IMG/VR virus record: IMGVR_UViG_3300030104_006434
Location: 1-31,636 of that record
Reading direction: 5' to 3' (one strand)
Length of the DNA: 31,636 nt
Origin: a virus
The number at the start of each line of letters is the position of its first letter. Within the stretch, counting starts at the first letter, position 1. The position numbers and the translations under genes are program-made. A model generated the notes under the pieces. The model was not told where the DNA came from. It made no database searches and was given only the letters and a program-made list of their open reading frames with translations. Of the stretch, positions 15,629-22,815 are shown one piece after another.

Positions 15629-15670
15629 GGGGACATAATTCTCTTCCGTCCAAGTTGAGGTCATGTCCCC
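15629..15670. other. GC hairpin next to motif copy E
   Basis: GGGGACAT pairs with ATGTCCCC (8 bp) across a 26-base loop that contains TCCGTCCAAGT. It stands out in otherwise AT-rich DNA. It could act in DNA as a protein-binding cruciform, or in RNA. Confidence 0.45.
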
Positions 15671-15762
15671 GCAACCGCCATATCTCCTATATAGAAATTG
15701 CCTTTTAAAAATTTTATAGTCAATAATTAATTCTTTAAAAATACAAAATAATTGCATATTTA

Positions 15763-15806
15763 TTACAAAAGTAATATTACTTGTAGTTTGCAAAGATATT
15801 TTGTAA
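15763..15806. promoter_or_regulatory. operator-like nested inverted repeats
   Basis: AAGTAATATTACTT (15769-15782) is a perfect 14-base palindrome. It lies between inverted TTACAAAA (15763-15770) and TTTTGTAA (15799-15806). The cluster ends 55 bases before the start of the HTH gene at 15862, a natural place for autoregulation. AT-rich DNA produces palindromes by chance, so this is moderate evidence. Confidence 0.4.
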
Positions 15807-15861
15807 AATTACATTAACTATACATTATTTTTACATAAATATTATATATTTAGGAGGATTT

Positions 15862-16623
15862 GTGAAAAATAAAGAACTAGAAGGCTGGTTATTTAAAACT
15901 AATAAACCTTATGCAGTTATTGCTCAAGAAATAGGGGTTACTGCTAAAACTGTTTATAATTGGGTAGATAAATTAAAACAAAAAGAAAAATTACCTCATA
16001 AAGCTTATTTATTATTAAATAATTATTTAGATAAAAATTATCAAATGGAATATCAAATTTCTACTACAGTTCAAAAACAAATAGATAATCAAGAAAATCT
16101 TATAGATTTACAAAATGAAAAAATTACAGAACAAAAAATACAATTAGAACATTTAAAAGAATTACTAAATGATAATCCTTTACAAAATAAACAATGGTCT
16201 GAAATTCAAGCAGATTTTTCTACAAATGTTGAAGTAACTATAAAATCATTTAGTCCTGATAAAAGAAGAATAACCAATATAAAAGGGATAAACTCTATAA
16301 AAAAATTGTTAAAACTTACTGATAAAGATGAAAAAAGAATTTGGCGTGAAAATGAATGGTTTAAATTTGAAAAACATCCTTGCAATCAAATTATTGAAGA
16401 AGAATCTTTAAAAATGTTGCAAAAAGAAACTAAAACAATGCCTTCTTTATTAGAATCATTAAGGTTGTTTATTGGAAATTTTTACATGGGAATTCCTGTT
16501 ATTTATAGTTACAACAATAAAATAGTGGTAACTCATTGTTATTTAAAAATAGGATGGAAATTAAAACCGATAACTATTTTTACTAAAAATGTAATTATTG
16601 ATAAAAAAATAAAAATTAATTAG
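15862..16623 (+). CDS. probable phage repressor / HTH regulator (253 aa)
   Basis: The start is GTG 15862 with a strong AGGAGG five to ten bases upstream. Residues about 14-38 form a helix-turn-helix (YAVIAQEIGVTAKTVYNWVDKL) like that of small phage and Cro/CI-type DNA-binding proteins. A helical coiled-coil region follows (about 60-110, KITEQKIQLEHLKELL), which could mediate oligomerisation. The C-terminal half is basic and unrecognised, without a LexA-type Ser/Lys protease motif that I can see. It sits between integrase and the early genes, converging with them: its last eight bases overlap the end of the minus-strand nuclease gene. Lysogeny repressor is the likely role by position and HTH. 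A transposase-like or replication-linked HTH protein is the alternative. Confidence 0.65.
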   Translation: MKNKELEGWLFKTNKPYAVIAQEIGVTAKTVYNWVDKLKQKEKLPHKAYLLLNNYLDKNYQMEYQISTTVQKQIDNQENLIDLQNEKITEQKIQLEHLKELLNDNPLQNKQWSEIQADFSTNVEVTIKSFSPDKRRITNIKGINSIKKLLKLTDKDEKRIWRENEWFKFEKHPCNQIIEEESLKMLQKETKTMPSLLESLRLFIGNFYMGIPVIYSYNNKIVVTHCYLKIGWKLKPITIFTKNVIIDKKIKIN

Positions 16624-16957
16624 GCTTATTTTTTTTTATTTGTTTTTTTAATTCTTTTAATTCTTTAATTCTGTCTATCCAAGTATCGTAGTTTTCTACA
16701 ACTAAAGGAGTACCTCTATCTTCTTTTATTACTTGTATGTCTACTTCATCAGAAGGTAGCATCCAATTTGCAATTGCTTTACGGCATTTAGCTTGAACTT
16801 TTATTGTATCTTCAATTAAAAGGTCTACTTCTTCGTGCCATCCTAGTGATCTGCCATCAGAACCCCAAGCTCTAATACATTTAAGACCTATTCCTTTTGT
16901 GATATCTCGTATAAGATATTCAAAGCGATTGCCTTTAGCTTTTGATTTACTAGCCAT
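16616..16957 (-). CDS. Holliday junction resolvase-like PD-(D/E)XK nuclease (113 aa)
   Basis: A small nuclease of the Hjc/phage resolvase type. NRFEYLIRD supplies E13, then RAWGSDGRS, EVDLLI supplies D45, and VQAKCRK supplies Q55-x-K57. This E...D...(E/Q)xK pattern is characteristic; Gln in place of Glu is seen in parts of the superfamily. It would cut branched replication or recombination intermediates before packaging. I chose the ATG at 16957 because GGAG lies eight bases upstream; a frame-open ATG at 16984 would place that Shine-Dalgarno inside the gene. It overlaps the stop of the 42-aa membrane protein upstream and, at its end, the convergent repressor gene. Last gene of the early region. 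Confidence 0.75.
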   Translation of the reverse strand: MASKSKAKGNRFEYLIRDITKGIGLKCIRAWGSDGRSLGWHEEVDLLIEDTIKVQAKCRKAIANWMLPSDEVDIQVIKEDRGTPLVVENYDTWIDRIKELKELKKQIKKNKPN

Positions 16958-17078
16958 TATTATTTCTCCAATCTGTAAGTACATTTACACTTATAACAAA
17001 TGCAACACTTCCTATTCCTACACATAAAATGCTAAATGATATAATTAACATTGCTACTAACCATTCTGCTACTATCAT
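16950..17078 (-). CDS. small single-pass membrane protein (42 aa)
   Basis: ATG 17078 with AAGGAG seven bases upstream, directly after the stop of the preceding gene. The stop TAG lies inside the start region of the resolvase gene, so all three are tightly coupled. The product is almost entirely one hydrophobic helix (EWLVAMLIISFSILCVGIG then SVAFVISVNVL) with a short polar tail (TDWRNNNG). A role in lysis, superinfection exclusion or membrane anchoring is possible but not shown. Confidence 0.6.
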   Translation of the reverse strand: MIVAEWLVAMLIISFSILCVGIGSVAFVISVNVLTDWRNNNG

Positions 17079-17079
17079 A

Positions 17080-17385
17080 TTATGACTCCTTATTTAGTTT
17101 ATTTATATATGCTTGTATTAAAGGTATTTCAATTGATTTTATTGCTTGTCCAAGAGTTGAAAAATATTGGTCATCTTTATTATCGTCATAATAATAGATG
17201 TAATAGATATAAGGATTATTTATTTCATAAAAATTTTTAACAGTTCCATCTGGGTAAGTAGAATAATGTATTACAGGAGTTGGGTGTCCAATTAAATGCC
17301 CATGATTATGTGTTAAATAACCTTCTTGCGTTTCTTTCCATTTCCATTTAAGACTTTTAATATATTTTTTTATTTGTTTTTTCAT
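17080..17385 (-). CDS. hypothetical protein (101 aa)
   Basis: ATG start (MKKQIKKYIKSLKWKWKET): basic N-terminus, then a Tyr/Pro/His-rich middle (HNHGHLIGHPTPVIHY, then YIYYIYYYDD) and a helical C-terminus. No membrane segment or catalytic motif. The stop is followed within two bases by the next start, inside the early operon. I do not recognise the family. It is supported by length, composition and tight packing. Confidence 0.65.
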   Translation of the reverse strand: MKKQIKKYIKSLKWKWKETQEGYLTHNHGHLIGHPTPVIHYSTYPDGTVKNFYEINNPYIYYIYYYDDNKDDQYFSTLGQAIKSIEIPLIQAYINKLNKES

Positions 17386-17390
17386 TTTTA

Positions 17391-17633
17391 TTATGGCACA
17401 ACCTTTCCATTAAATAATTCAATGATGTAAGCGGTTATGTTTTTCTCCTCTTTAGTTTTTGATTTATAAATGAATTTGTCGCATCCAAAATCGACAATAT
17501 GATTGGGTATTAATTGTTTTGCTTTACCTATGATTTCAAAGTACATGCAAAACCCTAAAAATGTTTTATGTTCCTTAAGACTTTGATATTTACAATTCCA
17601 ACAACTTTGTTTGATTTTTGTAGGTGACTTCAA
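17391..17633 (-). CDS. small Cys-rich, putative zinc-binding protein (80 aa)
   Basis: Contains CWNCKY (C11, C14), GFCMYF (C29) and DFGCDKF (C50), four cysteines that could bind one zinc ion. The longest frame begins with TTG at 17633 and lacks a clear ribosome binding site, so the start is uncertain; no in-frame ATG exists before the first Cys pair. Small zinc proteins of this kind are common in phage early operons and often bind nucleic acid, but the function here is unknown. Confidence 0.5.
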   Translation of the reverse strand: MKSPTKIKQSCWNCKYQSLKEHKTFLGFCMYFEIIGKAKQLIPNHIVDFGCDKFIYKSKTKEEKNITAYIIELFNGKVVP

Positions 17634-17686
17634 CGGTTGGTTTAAGACACATAAAGGATATTATATATGTTAAAGCCACCCACAGT

Positions 17687-17887
17687 TTATTTTTTAAATA
17701 CTATTTTATGACCACTAGAATTTCTCCAAGGACCTGGATAAGGAGTTGCTGAATGGTCAATCCCTAATCCTTTTTTTAGGTATTTATAAACAATTAGTAT
17801 TTCTTTTTTTTTATTCAAAAGATACCGATTCTTGTTTACCTTGAAACTTTGAAATAACATTAGATAATTCATCGTGAGAATGAACAT
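17687..17887 (-). CDS. doubtful small ORF overlapping the dnaB end
   Basis: The C-terminal part (LGIDHSATPYPGPWRNSSGH, then KIVFKK) looks protein-like and fills the space after dnaB. The only ATG start would force a 77-base overlap with dnaB in another frame. A TTG at 17818 would give 43 residues with little overlap. There is no clear ribosome binding site for either. If real, the product is unrecognised. The 50 bases between its stop and the next gene show nothing further. Confidence 0.3.
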   Translation of the reverse strand: MFILTMNYLMLFQSFKVNKNRYLLNKKKEILIVYKYLKKGLGIDHSATPYPGPWRNSSGHKIVFKK

Positions 17888-19235
17888 GTACTTCTTTTAT
17901 TCTGTTTTGAAGTTCAGGTATGTTTTCATGATAACAAACTTTATCGTGGTCTACTCCAATAGTAAACATGCCACTATTACCATAACGAACTTTGGCAGCA
18001 ACTATTTGTGATTTTAGTTTACCAAGATTGGAATTTTGATAATTCACTTTATAATCATAGTAAATAAATAAGATGTTTTCTGCTACTTGTTCAATAGATG
18101 AACCTTCAGCTAAATCAGACATTTTAGGAATAGGGTCAATTCTGCGTTCTATGTCTCTATTTAATTGAGATAAAAGAATAGGTATGATCTTGTATTTTTT
18201 AGCCAACCATTTATATTCTTGCATAACTGATTCAATTTCAAAACGTCTGTCTTTTTTATCAGATACTTTTACAAGTTGTATATAGTCGTCAATTACAACA
18301 TCAGGTCTTATTCTTGATACTAAAGATATAGTTTCGTTTAAACTGCTAACATCATCATACATAATTAAGTTATCAGAATAGTTTTCTACTATTTCTTTTT
18401 GTGATTGCTCTATTTCTTTTGCACTTGCATCGGTTAGATTTCCAGTACGAATAGAGTGATAAGACACTTTACCACTATTCAAAACCATTAGTTTTTTAAG
18501 CATTTCTTCATTGGTCATTTCACGATTCATAACCAATACTTTTAATCCTTGGTCTAATAGTTTTTTAGCAAGATTAATACTAAAGGTTGTTTTACCATGT
18601 CCAGGTCTTCCAGCAAGTACAGTAATTTCACCTCTAGTCATTCCACCTGCCATACCATCTAAAGCATCATAGCCAAATGAAACCAAATTCTTTGATTCCC
18701 CAATAGATTCAATTGCTGATTTTGTAAGTGATTTTAAATCGAATTCAGCAACAGGTTTAGTATCCATTACTTCTTCATTTAAATCACGAACTTTTTCGAT
18801 TAAATCTATAAAACCAAATGTATCACTATACGCAATGCGTTGAATTTTATAGGTTTGTCTTATGATTTCTCTATGAAGATGTTTTTCATAAACTAATTTG
18901 GCATGTGTTTCAATATGTGCTGTTGTAGGAAGGTCTGTTACAAGCCCTGTTAACCAATATGCATTTACAATTTCTTTTTCTTTTTCATCTAACCTAGCTA
19001 ATACTGTAATAATATCAGCATTAACCTCATCTTTTATTAAAGATTTAATTGCTTTAAAAACAATCTGATGTTTTTTAAGATAAAATGCTTTGGGTTCAGG
19101 TATATGCCTTACAACTCTATCATAATTAAGATTGTCTGTTAAGATAGCTGCTAAGACAGATGCTTCTGCATCAATTGCATTAGGCATCATTTTAACATCT
19201 TTATCGTCAGTACTAATGTATTGTTTTTTTGACAT
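17811..19235 (-). CDS. dnaB: replicative DNA helicase, DnaB family (474 aa)
   Basis: Hexameric 5'-3' helicase that unwinds the phage replication fork. The N-terminal DnaB domain begins NAIDAEASVLAAILTD. The RecA-like core has Walker A GRPGHGKTT (from residue 209), Walker B VVIDDYIQLV, the sensor LLSQLNRDIERR, and the arginine-rich C-terminal segment. Length is normal for the family. I chose ATG 19235 (MSKKQY) because GAGG sits six bases upstream; ATG 19247 would add MRLK. It overlaps the end of the upstream 79-aa gene. No primase or DNA polymerase gene is visible in this window, so those functions may be elsewhere or come from the host. Confidence 0.95.
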   Translation of the reverse strand: MSKKQYISTDDKDVKMMPNAIDAEASVLAAILTDNLNYDRVVRHIPEPKAFYLKKHQIVFKAIKSLIKDEVNADIITVLARLDEKEKEIVNAYWLTGLVTDLPTTAHIETHAKLVYEKHLHREIIRQTYKIQRIAYSDTFGFIDLIEKVRDLNEEVMDTKPVAEFDLKSLTKSAIESIGESKNLVSFGYDALDGMAGGMTRGEITVLAGRPGHGKTTFSINLAKKLLDQGLKVLVMNREMTNEEMLKKLMVLNSGKVSYHSIRTGNLTDASAKEIEQSQKEIVENYSDNLIMYDDVSSLNETISLVSRIRPDVVIDDYIQLVKVSDKKDRRFEIESVMQEYKWLAKKYKIIPILLSQLNRDIERRIDPIPKMSDLAEGSSIEQVAENILFIYYDYKVNYQNSNLGKLKSQIVAAKVRYGNSGMFTIGVDHDKVCYHENIPELQNRIKEVHVHSHDELSNVISKFQGKQESVSFE

Positions 19236-19452
19236 TTTTAACCTCATTTAGTTTGACCACTTCGGTATGTGGAGAGATTAATGTTTTACCCAATCGTATA
19301 TCAGTTGGGTCAACATCTTTTAGGTATGATTCATAACGTACAGAACAACTGCCTACGTTTATATCAAGAAGATAGCCTTTGCAAAAAGCAGTTTTAAAAT
19401 ATTGTCCTATTTCTAAATCTTTTAAAAATACTTTCCCCTTAGATGGAGTCAC
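19213..19452 (-). CDS. hypothetical small beta-rich protein (79 aa)
   Basis: GTG start overlapping the preceding TGA stop (GTGA), and an end overlapping the dnaB start, so it is translationally coupled on both sides. The core (FLKDLEIGQYFKTAFCKGYL then LDINVGSCSVRYE) alternates hydrophobic residues and turns, suggesting a small SH3-like or OB-like barrel. No catalytic motif. Position directly before dnaB might mean a helicase-associated role, but that is only context. Confidence 0.65.
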   Translation of the reverse strand: MTPSKGKVFLKDLEIGQYFKTAFCKGYLLDINVGSCSVRYESYLKDVDPTDIRLGKTLISPHTEVVKLNEVKNVKKTIH

Positions 19453-19643
19453 GATAAATGCTCTTTAATTTCTGTAATTGCATTTAATAATGATTGTGTC
19501 TTAGGAGCGTTATCTACTCCTTTATTTTGAAAATCATTAACAACTTGTACTAAGACTTCAGCTTCTTCTTTATTAATGGATAAAAGATATTGAGAATTTT
19601 TAATTACATCTGCAAAATCTTCAAATGTGGTAAGTTTTTTCAT
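19449..19643 (-). CDS. hypothetical protein (64 aa)
   Basis: ATG 19643 with AAGGA about nine bases upstream. A small, acidic, mainly helical protein (MKKLTTFEDFADVIKNSQYL). It opens the dnaB operon after a 194-base gap that carries the recurrent motif and a long inverted repeat. Family not recognised. Confidence 0.65.
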   Translation of the reverse strand: MKKLTTFEDFADVIKNSQYLLSINKEEAEVLVQVVNDFQNKGVDNAPKTQSLLNAITEIKEHLS

Positions 19644-19661
19644 TTCAGTTCCTTTTCAAAC

Positions 19662-19764
19662 TGCAGGAGAAAGGCGCCAACCAAACAAAATCTTTCATTT
19701 GTTAGCCTCTTTCTTTCAAATCTTTTTTTAAAAAAACTTTGTCAAAAGAGACAATTCTCCTGCA
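19662..19764. repeat. 10-bp inverted repeat around an AT-rich core
   Basis: TGCAGGAGAA (19662-19671) and TTCTCCTGCA (19755-19764) are a perfect inverted pair 83 bases apart. Between them are a T7A7 tract (19723-19736) and, on the minus strand, TTGACA (19745-19740). They lie in the leader before the 64-aa gene and dnaB. The arm resembles GGAGAATT found near the motif copy at 24499. Confidence 0.45.
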
Positions 19765-19784
19765 ATATTTTCTGTATTACTTAT

Positions 19785-19817
19785 CTGTTGCTTACGATGG
19801 GAAACCGTCCTTTTCCC
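19785..19817 (-). promoter_or_regulatory. recurrent motif AAGCAACAG with hairpin, copy D
   Basis: The minus strand reads a hairpin GGGAAA/TTTCCC (19817-19799), then ATCGT, then AAGCAACAGATAAG and TAATAC, a possible -10 box. It follows the stop of the DUF932 gene by about 20 bases and precedes the dnaB operon. The hairpin could end the upstream transcript or take part in promoter recognition; it has no U tract. Confidence 0.5.
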
Positions 19818-19837
19818 GTTTTAGGCGTGAGATTAAT

Positions 19838-20776
19838 TTACGATAAGAGGGTATTTAATGCACGATTTTTAATCATATGACCTCTTCCAAATGAATTCCA
19901 GCCTCGTTCAATTTGCTTTTTAGTAGCATTATGGTCAATAACATGTGTAACTGCATTAAATGTAGCATATCGATTATTTCCACCAACTTGTTTTACATAT
20001 CTATCATATGCCATATCAAATTCCATAATCATATTATTTAATCTGGTACTTGCATTTTTAGGATGTAAATCCATTTTACGAAACGTCTTATTAAAGAATT
20101 TAAAGTTATCTTCTTTTTTCCAACTCTTATTCTTTAATCGTTCCATTTGCATAAGATAATCTTGCAAACCAATAGATGCAGAATTGATACTTGCTTTAAT
20201 ATCAGCCCATTTAACTTCAAAATTAGGAAGATGTTTTCCTTGAAATAATGCATTTGCATTTAGGTCTTTTAAAGCAATCAAGTAAGTATTTTTACAAACA
20301 ATTCTCACTACAGTTAATCCAATAAGCCAAGGAGATGTTTTATCATGGCTATTGATCATTGTAATAAAACCTGAATGTTTATCATCAATAGAAACTTCTT
20401 TATCGGTCAAAATTTGACTAGTAAGAGCTTCAGTACCAACACCTTCATTCTTTAATTGAACAGAAAGTTTTCTTCCTTCATCAAATTCTTTTACTTGAGG
20501 TTGTTTGCTTCCAACATCAAGAAAAGAATTAACAATATCAGCAAAACGTCTATTATAAAATGGAGTATATCTATCTGATACTATAGAAAGACATTTGTTA
20601 TTATCTGTTCTTGCTAACGCATGTCTATTTTCTACAATTATACTTCTATTATCATGTCCATTAGGGTAATATAAAAGTGGCTTCTTTTCAACATCCCAAG
20701 AAAACTTAAAACTTTGGTGGATGTTTTGAGTCCTTGAGGTTGTTAAAAGCGATTTTTCGTTTTTTATTTGATTCAT
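19838..20776 (-). CDS. DUF932 / phage-plasmid-like protein (312 aa)
   Basis: Matches the DUF932 family found in phages and plasmids: FSWDVEKKPLLYYPNGHDNR, SDRYTPFYNRRFADIVNSFL, and the conserved VVRIVCKNTYLIAL segment in the middle. Biochemical function of the family is unknown; members usually sit in replication/recombination neighbourhoods, as here between SSB/annealing genes and dnaB. The ATG has a strong AAGGAG six bases upstream, which supports this start despite a 71-base overlap with the preceding gene. Length is typical. Confidence 0.85.
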   Translation of the reverse strand: MNQIKNEKSLLTTSRTQNIHQSFKFSWDVEKKPLLYYPNGHDNRSIIVENRHALARTDNNKCLSIVSDRYTPFYNRRFADIVNSFLDVGSKQPQVKEFDEGRKLSVQLKNEGVGTEALTSQILTDKEVSIDDKHSGFITMINSHDKTSPWLIGLTVVRIVCKNTYLIALKDLNANALFQGKHLPNFEVKWADIKASINSASIGLQDYLMQMERLKNKSWKKEDNFKFFNKTFRKMDLHPKNASTRLNNMIMEFDMAYDRYVKQVGGNNRYATFNAVTHVIDHNATKKQIERGWNSFGRGHMIKNRALNTLLS

Positions 20777-21173
20777 CTGTTTCTCCTTTATGTGTTATTT
20801 GATTAATATCGGGAGGATTAGTTCCTCTCATTTGCTGTTCTGCTGTTTCATTAGCAGATTTTGTTTCAGAGATATTTCGTATAATAGCTCCAAAATAAGT
20901 AAGTGTTTTTCCTTGCTTAGAATAATTAGCTCTATTCCAAGTAGATATTCCTCTACGAATAGATTCTACATCAACAGGGGATATACTGTATAAAAATCTA
21001 TATTTGTATTCAATTGGGATTTTACCGAAATAAATATGTTTATTTACTTCAGCTATAATTTGTTTAAGGTTTTTTTGTATGTCTTTGGGAAAGTTTTTAA
21101 ATATCATTGTGGTTTCCATTAATGCTTCTTGTTTGTTAGGCTGATAACCACAAGCAGGACATTTATATTTCAT
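20706..21173 (-). CDS. hypothetical protein with N-terminal CxxC (155 aa)
   Basis: Begins MKYKCPACGYQPNK, a rubredoxin-like or zinc-knuckle half, followed by a helical, basic middle (KNLKQIIAEVNKHIYFGKI) and RRGISTWNRANYSKQGKTLTY, with a low-complexity polar tail. I chose ATG 21173; the longer GTG form (21182) overlaps the upstream stop more. The end runs 71 bases into the DUF932 gene, whose own ribosome binding site is internal to this gene. The second half might act in DNA binding, as its position suggests, but no known fold is evident. Confidence 0.65.
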   Translation of the reverse strand: MKYKCPACGYQPNKQEALMETTMIFKNFPKDIQKNLKQIIAEVNKHIYFGKIPIEYKYRFLYSISPVDVESIRRGISTWNRANYSKQGKTLTYFGAIIRNISETKSANETAEQQMRGTNPPDINQITHKGETDESNKKRKIAFNNLKDSKHPPKF

Positions 21174-21175
21174 TA

Positions 21176-21361
21176 TTAACACTCTGGGTCATTTTGAATT
21201 CCTTTTGCTTCTCCAAGGTCTTTTAATCCTATTGGATTATCATTTGGTTCTTTTATAATTGCATTTTGTTTACAGCGATTGCAATAAAATTGAATATTAT
21301 TGTTTACTTCTAATTCTTCATTAATAACTCCGCAACTACATTTTATTTGTTTAACTGACAT
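21176..21361 (-). CDS. small zinc-ribbon protein (61 aa)
   Basis: CSCG (Cys8, Cys10) and CNRC (Cys27, Cys30) make a likely zinc ribbon; the C-terminal half is polar. ATG 21361 with AAGGAG seven bases upstream. It overlaps the 55-aa gene before it and abuts the next gene. Nucleic-acid or protein binding is likely for such ribbons, but the specific role is unknown. Confidence 0.7.
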   Translation of the reverse strand: MSVKQIKCSCGVINEELEVNNNIQFYCNRCKQNAIIKEPNDNPIGLKDLGEAKGIQNDPEC

Positions 21362-21518
21362 CCCAATCTCCTTTTTTATCTAAATAGATTTTTAAATGAA
21401 TTGTTTTTCCGTCACTATCTTTTGATTTCCAATTGTGTATAGTGCCGTCTTTTAATTGAGATATGTCTAGGTTACTTAATGGAATTGCAATTTCTTTTAG
21501 ATTATTATTATTTTTCAT
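21351..21518 (-). CDS. hypothetical protein (55 aa)
   Basis: Short frame read directly from the sequence: it starts MKNNNNLKEIAIPLSNLDIS and ends DKKGDWDVS. Composition is protein-like (I/L alternation, D/G turns), and its stop overlaps the zinc-ribbon gene start, as expected in this operon. The ribosome binding site is weak (AGAAAG). It is preceded by the shared element CTATATATAAT (21573-21583). Family unknown. Confidence 0.6.
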   Translation of the reverse strand: MKNNNNLKEIAIPLSNLDISQLKDGTIHNWKSKDSDGKTIHLKIYLDKKGDWDVS

Positions 21519-21572
21519 AATATCTTTCTAGTAGAGTAGAGGCAGAACAGAGACTAACAATAACATGACGTG

Positions 21573-21583
21573 CTATATATAAT
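21573..21583 (-). promoter_or_regulatory. shared TATATA promoter-like element, copy 1
   Basis: The minus strand reads GAATATTATATATAGCAC. ATTATATATAG is identical to a stretch at 29640-29650 that also precedes a run of small minus-strand genes. It lies in an 86-base gap with an imperfect inverted repeat GGCAGAA/TTCTGCC. Likely a -10 region; no good -35 box is seen. Confidence 0.4.
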
Positions 21584-21604
21584 ATTCTGCCCCTACAGGT
21601 TTAA

Positions 21605-22147
21605 TTAGAAGGGTAAATCACTGTCCTCTTCTGGAACATTTACTTTTTCTTTACCTTCCCATTTTTCATAATAAGTCACTTTACTTGTTTCAACAGTTTC
21701 ACCATCTTTATTGGTGTAACTATCTTTCTTTGTACTTACAATGATTGGTTTTCCAACAATATGGTCAGAAAAGAGCTCATTTGCACCTCGTGGTAACATT
21801 AAAACTTCTTTAGTTGTACCATTTATTTCAGTATGTTCTTTATCAAGTGGGTAACTAATAGCTTCAAGAAAATAATAAAATGATGTATTATCAGATGAGC
21901 TTGGGTCTTTTCCATCAACTGATTTTGTAATAAATACATCAGCAAATAATTTTCTATCTGCATAGTCAGGATGAGATTTTCCATCAATCGTTAATTCAAG
22001 TTTAAGAATATCACAATCTTTATTCTGTCTTGTTACTAGTGAAACAGGGTCTTTATACTTACTAATATGAGTGAAATATTTACCCTCTGGAATTGGTGTA
22101 AATTCCTTTTTTTCTGTTGCTTCTGTTGGATCAAAAGTCATTGGCAT
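21605..22147 (-). CDS. ssb: single-stranded DNA-binding protein (180 aa)
   Basis: Beta-rich OB-fold-type sequence ending in an acidic tail EEDSDLPF, the hallmark SSB C-terminal tip used to recruit partner proteins. The core has EFTPIPEGKYFTHISKYKDP and LKLELTIDGKSHPDY, like DUF669-type phage SSBs. It would coat single-stranded DNA during replication and assist the Rad52-like annealing protein encoded just upstream. ATG 22147 overlaps the upstream stop (TAATG) and has AAAGGAG about nine bases before it. Confidence 0.8.
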   Translation of the reverse strand: MPMTFDPTEATEKKEFTPIPEGKYFTHISKYKDPVSLVTRQNKDCDILKLELTIDGKSHPDYADRKLFADVFITKSVDGKDPSSSDNTSFYYFLEAISYPLDKEHTEINGTTKEVLMLPRGANELFSDHIVGKPIIVSTKKDSYTNKDGETVETSKVTYYEKWEGKEKVNVPEEDSDLPF

Positions 22148-22815
22148 TAGTTGTTCTCCTTTGTTTTGTTTTGTGTTTTTAAGTGTTCAATTTCTTCGAG
22201 CAATGAATCCATTGCATCTTGAAAATCGCTTTGATATAATTCATTTAATCTGTTTGTCCATGTAGCTTGTGTTGTTAATGGCATTTTTGCTTCTTTAGCA
22301 TCTTTTAATGCATTTTTAAAATCATATATTTGTGCATCAGTAAGAAAATCCAAACGAACTTGTTTGCGGTAAACATCATCAGCAATATGAGTTGCTCTAT
22401 TTACAGCTCGTTTAAAAGCATATGAATTAGCTGAAGCCACATTTTTATCAATATCGATTACATTTTCAGCAGTATGAGGTGCATTCTTTTTAAATTGAAC
22501 TCTTGCAGCACCTGGACTGTAAAATCTTCTTCTCCTACCACTTACTTCCTCTGTGAATTCTAATACACCTGCTGTAATTACCCATTCAGAACCTAAGAAT
22601 TGTACAGGTTGATGCGGTGCGGGTAACCAATCCCAATCAGGATAAAGATTATCGAGCTTTGTTCTCATATATTCTTCTTTTACATAATCAAATCCATCTG
22701 TACCTTTTTGATATATCATTTTCTTTGGTGTTGTTTCAAATGAAGTTTTTTTTCTTATTTCCAATGCTTGTTGCATTTCATTTATATCTACAACATCTGT
22801 TGTTTTTTTAGACAC
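22147..22815 (-). CDS. Rad52-family single-strand annealing protein (222 aa)
   Basis: The middle matches the Rad52/Sak fold: YMRTKLDNLYPDWDWLPAP (50-67) with the typical R-L-N/D-LYPDW helix and strand, WVITAGVLEF (78-87), a Gly/Arg hairpin, and the helix SYAFKRAVNRATHIADDVYR (131-150). The protein anneals complementary single strands in phage recombination. It forms a three-gene recombination module with the Cas4-like nuclease upstream, which it overlaps by eight bases, and SSB downstream. Length is normal for phage members. The C-terminal Glu/Gln-rich helix may contact SSB. Confidence 0.85.
   Translation of the reverse strand: MSKKTTDVVDINEMQQALEIRKKTSFETTPKKMIYQKGTDGFDYVKEEYMRTKLDNLYPDWDWLPAPHQPVQFLGSEWVITAGVLEFTEEVSGRRRRFYSPGAARVQFKKNAPHTAENVIDIDKNVASANSYAFKRAVNRATHIADDVYRKQVRLDFLTDAQIYDFKNALKDAKEAKMPLTTQATWTNRLNELYQSDFQDAMDSLLEEIEHLKTQNKTKENN

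Larger units (their letters stand above)
15505..15861. other. structured non-coding region between integrase and repressor
   Basis: A 357-base gap without a convincing ORF. It holds a minus-strand terminator hairpin (15564-15582), the recurrent motif CTGTTGCTT (15610-15618), a long-looped GC hairpin (15629-15670), and an AT-rich stretch with a 14-base perfect palindrome before the repressor gene. The 11-mer TCCGTCCAAGT (15645-15655) recurs at 30328-30338 in the other large gap. It probably carries the lysogeny control signals. Confidence 0.6.

Noticed and set aside
19782-19794. T4 MotA-box-like TTGCTTA read on the plus strand
   Set aside because: No plus-strand gene follows at these sites and no -10 box at 12-13 bases; the genes that follow are on the minus strand.
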